Part shown: positions 58,372 to 64,000 of the stretch, piece after piece
How positions within the stretch are numbered: position 1 is the stretch's first letter
How the letters are laid out: the number at the start of each line of letters is the position of its first letter
Assembly (NCBI GenBank): GCA_039815685.1
Contig: JBCBYV010000004.1
Location: 171,716-235,715, forward strand
Direction of reading: 5' to 3'
DNA length: 64,000 nucleotides
Origin: Thermohalobaculum sp039815685
Lineage (GTDB): Bacteria > Pseudomonadota > Alphaproteobacteria > Rhodobacterales > Rhodobacteraceae
Made by a program: the position numbers and the translations under genes
Notes under the pieces: model-generated
Told to the model about the DNA's origin: nothing
Database searches by the model: none
The model's input: the letters and a program-made list of their open reading frames with translations, nothing else

Positions 58372-59907
58372 TCAGCCGGTCTGCGCCTCCCGCTTCTCCC
58401 GCATCTTGCGCCGGATCAGCGTGATCAGCGGCAGCAGGATGAGGATGATCGCCATCACCGTGATCGGGCCCGCGATGGGCCGGGTGATGAAGATCGAGGG
58501 GTCGCCGTCGGAGAGCAGGAGGGACTGGCGGAGCGTCTGCTCCGTCGTCCCGCCAAGCACGATGGCTAGCACCGCGGGGGCGAGCGGGTAGTCGAGGAGG
58601 CGCAGGAGGAAGGCCGCGACCCCGAAGATCAGAATGAGCCAGACATCGAACATGGTCTGCGTCGCAGCGAACCCGCCCACGATGGAGAGGACGAAGATCA
58701 CCGCCGCCAGCACCGTGAAGGGCATGCGCAGCATCCACAGAAAGAGCGGGATGAAGGCAAGGTTCACGATAAGCGCGATGAGGTTCGAGACGTAGAAGGA
58801 CCCGATCAGCGGCCAGACAAAATCGGGCTGGTCCGAGAAGAGCCGGGGCCCGGGCGTCAGGCCCCAGATCACCATGCCGCCGAGAAGCACGGCGGTGGTG
58901 GGCGAGCCGGGGATGCCGAGGGTGAGCATCGGCAGCATGGAGCCGGTGGAGGCGGAGTTGTTCGCAGCCTCGGGCGCCGCGACCCCGTCCACATTGCCCT
59001 TGCCGAAGCTCTCGGGGTTTCTCGCGACCATCTTCGTGACGCCATAGGCCATGAGCGAGCCCGGCGTGGCACCGGCGGCCGGCAGGATGCCGACGAAGAA
59101 GCCGAGGATCGAGCCGATCATCGTGCCCTTCCATGCCTCCGCCATCTTGGCAGCGGCGCGGGCGACGCGGCTGACGCTGATATCGGCGTCGGTCACGGTC
59201 GCCTCGTCCCGCGTGGTGTAGATCGTCCAGAGCATCTCCCCGATGCCGTAGACGCCGATGGCGAGCACCAGGAAGCCGATGCCGCGCATGAAGCCCTGCA
59301 TGTCGAAGAGGATGAGGCGGGGCGCGCCGGAGATCGTGTCGAAGCCGACGGCTGCGAGGACGAGGCCGAGGCAGATCGAGAAGATCGTCTTTGGCGCATC
59401 ATCGCCGCCGAGGCCGATGAAGGTGGCGAAGGCCAGCAGCATCAGTGCGAAGATCTCGGGCGGGCCGAAACTGAGCGCGACGGCGGCGAGCGGGGGCGCG
59501 AAGGCCGTGAAGAAGAGGTTGGCGACGGTGCCGCCGATGAAGGAGGCGAGGGCTGCGGTGACGAGCGCCTGATCGGCCTTGCCCTGCAGCGCGAGCGGTC
59601 GGCCATCGAAGGTCGTGGCGACGGCGGTCGAGGCGCCAGGGATCCCGAGCGTGACGGACGAGATCGCGCCGCCATACATCGCGCCGTAATAGATCGCCGC
59701 GAGGAAGATCATCGGTGCTGTCGCGGTCCCGGTCTGCTGCTGGATCAGGAACGTCGCAGGCAAGAGGATCGCGACACCGTTCACCGAGCCGAGACCCGGC
59801 ATCGCGCCGACGAAGAGGCCGATGGCCACCCCGATGAAGGCGAGGAAAAGGTTCGTTGGCTCGAGCGCAGTCAGAATGCCGTCGAGAAGGAGCGAAATGA
59901 CTTCCAT
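58372..59907 (-). CDS. tctA: Tripartite tricarboxylate transporter, large membrane subunit TctA
   Basis: 511 residues, about 12 helices. Family motifs: FVGAMPGLGSVNGVAILLPA, AIYYGAMYGGAISSVTLGIP, FFVGILPAAGATPGSLMAYG and LPMLTLGIPGSPTTAVLLGG. The two glycine/proline loops are the TctA transport signatures. Secondary carrier for carboxylates delivered by TctC. It follows tctB after nine bases. Confidence 0.94.
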   Translation of the reverse strand: MEVISLLLDGILTALEPTNLFLAFIGVAIGLFVGAMPGLGSVNGVAILLPATFLIQQQTGTATAPMIFLAAIYYGAMYGGAISSVTLGIPGASTAVATTFDGRPLALQGKADQALVTAALASFIGGTVANLFFTAFAPPLAAVALSFGPPEIFALMLLAFATFIGLGGDDAPKTIFSICLGLVLAAVGFDTISGAPRLILFDMQGFMRGIGFLVLAIGVYGIGEMLWTIYTTRDEATVTDADISVSRVARAAAKMAEAWKGTMIGSILGFFVGILPAAGATPGSLMAYGVTKMVARNPESFGKGNVDGVAAPEAANNSASTGSMLPMLTLGIPGSPTTAVLLGGMVIWGLTPGPRLFSDQPDFVWPLIGSFYVSNLIALIVNLAFIPLFLWMLRMPFTVLAAVIFVLSIVGGFAATQTMFDVWLILIFGVAAFLLRLLDYPLAPAVLAIVLGGTTEQTLRQSLLLSDGDPSIFITRPIAGPITVMAIILILLPLITLIRRKMREKREAQTG

Positions 59908-59916
59908 GGCCCAGCC

Positions 59917-60450
59917 TCAGAGGAAGATGTCGTAGAGGGGCGTGAACACCGTGTCCTCGACCGAGCGCAGGCCTTTCGGCAGCGGCAGGGTCATCGCCAC
60001 GTCGAAGAAGAAAAACATGCCGACAGGCATCAGCACCGCCACGGCGAGCGTGAGGCGCCAGGGATGCCGGCCGAGAAAGCGGAGATAGTAAACGAGGAAG
60101 AGCGCCATGGCGCCATACATGCTGATGATGTCGGAGAGGAAGACGAAGGCTGCCACGCCGCCGCCGACAAGCAGCATCATGCGAATGCCGTAGGCGTCGA
60201 GGAAGGGTCCGGTATCGCGGCTGGGGGGCGAGGTTCTGCGCACCCAGTTGATCACGATCCAGACGCAGCTCAACAGCATGATGAAGGCGAGCCAGAAGGG
60301 CCAGAATCCGCCGCCAGGGCCTTCGCCGGGGATGTACCAGATGTTCTCGAACCACGGATCGCCGGGCCAGGCTGGCGCCCCGGACATGTACATCAGGTAG
60401 CCGGAGAAGGCCGCGAGAACGAGGGCCATAACGAGCTCGGCAAGGCGCAT
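59917..60450 (-). CDS. tctB: Tripartite tricarboxylate transporter, small subunit TctB
   Basis: 177 residues with four helices (LAELVMALVLAAFSGYLMYM, GGGFWPFWLAFIMLLSCVWI, MMLLVGGGVAAFVFLSDIIS, LAVAVLMPVGMFFFFDVAM). Length and topology are typical of TctB. ATG 60450 with GGGGAGGA upstream; the frame opens at 60525. Between the binding-protein gene and tctA. Confidence 0.88.
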   Translation of the reverse strand: MRLAELVMALVLAAFSGYLMYMSGAPAWPGDPWFENIWYIPGEGPGGGFWPFWLAFIMLLSCVWIVINWVRRTSPPSRDTGPFLDAYGIRMMLLVGGGVAAFVFLSDIISMYGAMALFLVYYLRFLGRHPWRLTLAVAVLMPVGMFFFFDVAMTLPLPKGLRSVEDTVFTPLYDIFL

Positions 60451-60540
60451 TCTGCTCAATCCTCCCCATTGCCCGGCTTGGCGCCGGTTTTGGTCGTTGG
60501 AAGGAAAAACGGCGCCCGGGATCACCCGGACGCCGCCGTC

Positions 60541-60581
60541 CTGGTAGGACCGTGGTATACCACCACGGTCTGGGATACCAG
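60541..60581 (-). terminator. Two-level hairpin between tctC and tctB
   Basis: The inner stem GACCGTGGT / ACCACGGTC is perfect (9 bp, five-base loop) and is capped outside by CTGGTA / TACCAG. It starts four bases after the tctC stop on the minus strand and precedes tctB by 91 bp. Confidence 0.65.
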
Positions 60582-60584
60582 ATG

Positions 60585-61562
60585 TCAGTTGATGGCGCCG
60601 GACGCCTTCAGGATATTTTCATGACGATCCCGCTGGGTGGTCCAGTAGGCCTTCATGTCGTCGCCGGTCATCCACTCGCCGAAGAGCGACTTGTCGGTCT
60701 TGTACTTCTGCCAGCGCTCGCTCTCGAACACCGCCTTGAAGAGGTTCCGGTAGTACTCCTCCGCCTCGGCGCTCATGCCCGGCGCGCCGACCACGGCCCG
60801 CTGCATGAAGTAGGAGAAGTCACCGCCCTTTTCCTTGAGCGTCGGGGTGCCCGGGAAGAGCGGCAGCGGATCATCCGTGAAGCTCACGAGCGCGAGCAGG
60901 TCGCCCGACTCGTAGAAGCCCAGCGCCTCGGACGGGTTGTTCACGGAGCTGTCGATCTGCTGACCGGCCAGGTCCTTGGCCACGGCGCCGCCACCCTTGT
61001 ACGGGATGTACTTGATGTTGAGGCCGTAATTGTTGTTCAGGAAGTCGGTGACGATGTTGTCTTCCGAGTTCTTGCCGGTGCCGCCCATGACCCAGCCATC
61101 GCCGCGCTCGGAAGCGACCGCGATGAACTCGTCAAAGGTGGTCACGCCTTCGTCCTTGTGGACCCAGAGGATGAAGGTGTCCTCGGCCATCCGGGCGATG
61201 GGCGCGAAATTCATGATGTCGATGCCGAGGCCGGGCTGACGCAGCGGCGTCGTGAAGAACGAGTTCAGCGTCACCATGATCGTGTGATCTGGGTCGCGCG
61301 CCGTGTTGAGGTGCACCAGCGCCTCAGCACCCGAGCCGCCGGACTTGTTCTGCGGAACAAGCGGCTTGGAGGCGAGGTTCTGCTCCTCGACGATCGACTG
61401 CATGAGACGCGCCATCTTGTCGGCACCCCCACCCTTACCAGCCATGATCACGAACTCGATCGGCTTCTTCGGCTCCCACGCGGCTTGCGCCGGCGCAGCG
61501 AGGAAGCCAAGCCCGATAGCGGCCGCGGCACCAAATGCCGCGAGTCGACGGTTCAAGGTCAT
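60585..61562 (-). CDS. tctC: Tripartite tricarboxylate transporter binding protein TctC (Bug family)
   Basis: 325 residues. Signal peptide LAAFGAAAAIGLGFLAAPAQA. The Bug fold shows WEPKKPIEFVIMAGKGGGAD, VPQNKSGGSGAEALVHLNTA and KYIPYKGGGAVAKDLAGQQI. It binds carboxylates in the periplasm for TctAB; the ligand is not predictable. GGGAG precedes ATG 61562. A 15-bp palindrome lies about 100 bp upstream. Confidence 0.92.
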   Translation of the reverse strand: MTLNRRLAAFGAAAAIGLGFLAAPAQAAWEPKKPIEFVIMAGKGGGADKMARLMQSIVEEQNLASKPLVPQNKSGGSGAEALVHLNTARDPDHTIMVTLNSFFTTPLRQPGLGIDIMNFAPIARMAEDTFILWVHKDEGVTTFDEFIAVASERGDGWVMGGTGKNSEDNIVTDFLNNNYGLNIKYIPYKGGGAVAKDLAGQQIDSSVNNPSEALGFYESGDLLALVSFTDDPLPLFPGTPTLKEKGGDFSYFMQRAVVGAPGMSAEAEEYYRNLFKAVFESERWQKYKTDKSLFGEWMTGDDMKAYWTTQRDRHENILKASGAIN

Positions 61563-61663
61563 AGGATACTCCCGTTTCTCGCATCCCCCTGTCGGGGACT
61601 AGTCTTTGGTTGTCTCACGACTGGGCACCCACCCGTCGCAAAATGTGGCAAAACTGCCTAATT

Positions 61664-61678
61664 TGGCATGGTATGCCA
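61664..61678. promoter_or_regulatory. Palindrome upstream of tctC
   Basis: TGGCAT-GGT-ATGCCA is a perfect 6-bp inverted repeat, with further GGCA/TGCC elements 10-20 bases away (TGTGGCAAAACTGCC at 61645-61659). It is a candidate operator for the tct operon; no adjacent regulator gene is present. Confidence 0.4.
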
Positions 61679-61733
61679 GCAGCCAGACATTTCAATGCTA
61701 CGCGGGTACTCGGAACGGAAAGAATCTGACCGG

Positions 61734-62597
61734 TCAGTGCAACATCAGGACCGGTATTGATGTATGATCCACAATAGTCTGAGTGGCGCCACCAAAAATC
61801 GTCTCGTGCTCGTGACTGTGACCGTAAGCGCCGGTCAGAAGCATGCCCGCACCGGCAGCGACGGCCCCGTCGAGAATCGCCCTGCCCGGGTTTTCGCTGG
61901 CCTTGATGCGCGTTCTGGTTGCACTGACGCCATGCGCGGTGAGGTAGCCGATGAGGGCTGCGCCATCGACCGGCGAGCCGTCCTCGCCCCCGTCGAGCAC
62001 CGTGACCCTGGAGGCTGCGCGCAGCACCGGCTGGGCGACCGCGATGGCGCGCGTCGCCTCGAGCGCGCCGTTCCAGGCGATGGCGATGTGCTCCGCGAAA
62101 TCGCCGGTGGGCGCGTCGGGCGGGCATAGGAGAACGGGGCGCGCGGTCTGGAAGAGGGCGGCGCGGAGCGAGTTCACGCCGAGATTGCGATCCCGGTCGG
62201 GCTTGGCGACGGCGATGATATCCGCGAGCCGGCCGTGGCTGCGGATGACATCGGCCATCTTGCCCTCGGCGGCCTGCCAGGAGCCGGTGACCGCCCCGCC
62301 CGCGCGCGCGGCGTCCGGCGCGATCCGCTCGATGCCCTGCTGCGGGAAGAGGTCGGTGATCTCATGCTCGAGTGCGGCCCCCTCCTCCTCGGAGAGCTGG
62401 GCGGCCGAGCCGCGGATCTGCTCGCGCAGCGCCCGCGGCAGGTTCACGCCGATGGGCATGAAGTCGATGGGGCGGGCCTGACAGTGGAGAAGGTCGATAT
62501 GCGCGCCGAAGCGGCGGGCCAGCATCGCCGCGTGGGCGAGGACTGCGGGAGCCTTCCCGTCCCCCCGCACAGGCACCAGGATCTTTGCGATGGTCAT
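61734..62597 (-). CDS. Tandem-domain universal stress protein
   Basis: 287 residues with two UspA domains. The first begins TIAKILVPVRGDGKAPAVLA; the second carries the ATP-binding motif GAYGHSHEHETIFGGATQTI, a G-x2-G-x9-G(S/T)-like loop. The first domain has a degenerate loop (VNSLRAALFQTARPVLL). Role in stress survival; partners unknown. ATG 62597 has GGGAGG upstream. It lies downstream of fhs on the same strand (106-bp gap). Confidence 0.9.
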   Translation of the reverse strand: MTIAKILVPVRGDGKAPAVLAHAAMLARRFGAHIDLLHCQARPIDFMPIGVNLPRALREQIRGSAAQLSEEEGAALEHEITDLFPQQGIERIAPDAARAGGAVTGSWQAAEGKMADVIRSHGRLADIIAVAKPDRDRNLGVNSLRAALFQTARPVLLCPPDAPTGDFAEHIAIAWNGALEATRAIAVAQPVLRAASRVTVLDGGEDGSPVDGAALIGYLTAHGVSATRTRIKASENPGRAILDGAVAAGAGMLLTGAYGHSHEHETIFGGATQTIVDHTSIPVLMLH

Positions 62598-62703
62598 GTC
62601 GTCCTCCCGCGGGCCTTTCCGGCCCGCTTTTCTGTGCTGCGCCCTGGGGCCGCGGCCGCCGGCGCCCGGGCGGCAGAAGGGACCGCCGCCCGGATCTCGG
62701 CGC

Positions 62704-64000
62704 CTAGAAGAGGCCCTGCACGTCGCCGTTCTCGTCGAGCTTGATGGTCTCGGCGGCCGGGACCTTGGGCAGGCCCGGCATGGTCATGATCTCCCCGCAG
62801 ATGGCGACGATGAAGCCTGCCCCGGCGGAGAGGCGAACCTCCCGCACGGGGATGTCGAAGCCCGTGGGCGCGCCGCGCCGCGTCTGGTCCGTGGTGAAGG
62901 AGTACTGCGTCTTTGCCATGCAGACGGGGAAGTGGCCGTAGCCCGCGTCCTCCCAGGCCTTGAGCTGGTCCTTGACCTTGCTGTCGGCGATCACGCTGTC
63001 GGCGCGGTAGACCTCCTTCGCGACCGTCTCGATCTTCTCGAAGAGGCCCATCTCGGCGGGGTAGAGGGGTTTGAAAGCCGCCTTGCCGCCCTCGATGATA
63101 TCGACGACCTTCTCGGCCGTCTCCTTGATCCCCGCGCCGCCATCGGCCCAGTGCTTGTTGAGCACGGCCTCGACGCCCTTCTCGGAACAGTAGGCCTTGA
63201 TGGCGTCCACTTCCGCGTCCGTGTCGGTGACGAAGTGGTTGATGCCGACGACGATGGGCACGCCGAACTTCTGCATGTTCTCGATATGGCGGCCGAGATT
63301 GGAGCAGCCGGCCTTCACGGCATCGACGTTCTCGGCGCCGAGATCGGCCTTGGCGACGCCGCCGTTCATCTTCATGGCACGCACGGTGGCGACGATCACC
63401 GTGGCCTTGGGGCTGAGGCCCGCCATGCGGCACTTGATGTCGTAGAACTTCTCGGCGCCGAGGTCCGCGCCGAAGCCCGCCTCCGTCACTACGTAGTCGG
63501 CGAGCTTCAGCGCGGTCTTGGTCGCGATCACCGAGTTGCAGCCATGGGCGATGTTGGCGAAGGGGCCGCCATGCACGAAGGCGGGGTTGTTCTCGAGCGT
63601 CTGCACGAGGTTCGGCTGCATCGCATCCTTGAGGAGCACGGTCATCGCCCCGTCCGCACCGATGTCGCGGCAGTAGACCGGCGAGCGGTCGCGGCGATAG
63701 GCGACGACGATGCGGCCGAGACGCTCCTGCAGGTCCGCGAGGTCATCGGCGAGGCAGAGGCAGGCCATGACCTCGGAGGCGACCGTGATGTCGAACCCGG
63801 TCTCGCGCGGGAAGCCGTTGGCCACGCCGCCGAGCGAGGCCGCGATGGTGCGGAGTGCGCGGTCGTTCATGTCGAGCACCCGGCGCCAGGCGACGCGGCG
63901 CACATCGATCTCGAGGCTGTTGCCCCAGTAGATGTGGTTGTCGATCATCGCCGAGAGGAGGTTGTGCGCCGAGGTGATGGCGTGGAAGTCCCCGGTGAAG
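62704..64000 (-). CDS. fhs: Formate--tetrahydrofolate ligase (5' part outside window)
   Basis: The C-terminal ~432 residues are present; the gene runs out of the window, and a full enzyme has ~555 residues. It makes 10-formyl-THF from formate, THF and ATP. Recognisable parts: FTGDFHAITSAHNLLSAMID, MNDRALRTIAASLGG, GFDITVASEVMACLCLADD, NPAFVHGGPFANIAHGCNSV, and the C-terminal YSFTTDQTRRGAPTGFDI and VAICGEIMTMPGLP. The product feeds PurH at 16420-17997 and other one-carbon steps. Confidence 0.95.
   Translation of the reverse strand, partial: FTGDFHAITSAHNLLSAMIDNHIYWGNSLEIDVRRVAWRRVLDMNDRALRTIAASLGGVANGFPRETGFDITVASEVMACLCLADDLADLQERLGRIVVAYRRDRSPVYCRDIGADGAMTVLLKDAMQPNLVQTLENNPAFVHGGPFANIAHGCNSVIATKTALKLADYVVTEAGFGADLGAEKFYDIKCRMAGLSPKATVIVATVRAMKMNGGVAKADLGAENVDAVKAGCSNLGRHIENMQKFGVPIVVGINHFVTDTDAEVDAIKAYCSEKGVEAVLNKHWADGGAGIKETAEKVVDIIEGGKAAFKPLYPAEMGLFEKIETVAKEVYRADSVIADSKVKDQLKAWEDAGYGHFPVCMAKTQYSFTTDQTRRGAPTGFDIPVREVRLSAGAGFIVAICGEIMTMPGLPKVPAAETIKLDENGDVQGLF

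Noticed and set aside
1..64000. tRNA, rRNA, CRISPR, prophage or IS element
   Set aside because: No cloverleaf, repeat-spacer series, integrase or transposase was found on reading; small RNAs cannot be excluded by eye.

Overview
The window is GC-rich, densely coded chromosomal DNA from an alphaproteobacterium, most likely a member of the Rhodobacterales. The evidence is the linkage of the ftsK 3' end with lolA and xthA, a CenR-like response regulator, ribA and an L,D-transpeptidase; a divergent hemN/fnrL pair sharing an FNR box; a hemP microgene; a VPLPA-type C-terminal sorting signal; and a malonate matPQMAB operon with a GntR regulator. No rRNA, tRNA, CRISPR array, transposase or phage gene was seen, so this looks like core chromosome with some accessory inserts.

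Layout. 1-5403: the 3' end of ftsK, then about 5 kb of accessory genes (two unknown proteins, an SBP56/methanethiol oxidase-type protein with a membrane partner, and an 858-bp gap holding a dispersed repeat). 5404-9762: lolA, xthA, a CenR-like regulator broken by an in-frame TAG, ribA and an L,D-transpeptidase. 10023-13924: a PfkB/adenosine kinase, nth, hemP with an overlapping partner, and an AraC-MGMT protein. 14014-21686: two membrane proteins, purH, rsmB, htpX, an SDHAF4-like assembly factor and a PhnD-like binding protein. 21777-28610: a DMT permease, then an apparent envelope export operon (RND pump fused to a LolA-like domain, outer-membrane protein, TetR) and a VPLPA-type surface protein.

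28821-39355: a Liv-type ABC transporter on the minus strand, divergent from a short-chain-fatty-acid (ScfR/DUF2083) type regulator, followed by a receiver protein, a small membrane protein and an SLC5-histidine kinase. 39376-42193: a small secreted protein and an acyl-CoA-dehydrogenase-fold protein that lacks both possible catalytic glutamates, as in 3-sulfinopropionyl-CoA desulfinase, divergent from a LysR regulator. 42237-50218: GntR regulator with operator, TRAP transporter, malonyl-CoA decarboxylase, malonyl-CoA synthetase and a DMT permease. 50568-57148: class III aminotransferase, hemN/fnrL, a DUF3179 protein and two small secreted or VWA proteins. 57398-64000: a sulfotransferase, a tripartite tricarboxylate transporter, a universal stress protein and the 3' part of fhs.

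The strongest leads are the amber codon between the receiver and DNA-binding domains of the CenR-like regulator; the desulfinase-like active site of the acyl-CoA-dehydrogenase homologue; the in-frame joining of an RND pump to a LolA-like protein that keeps its own ribosome site and signal peptide; hairpins placed just after the binding-protein gene in all three solute transporters; and a dispersed intergenic repeat in at least four copies. All calls come from reading the sequence by eye; no database search was run.
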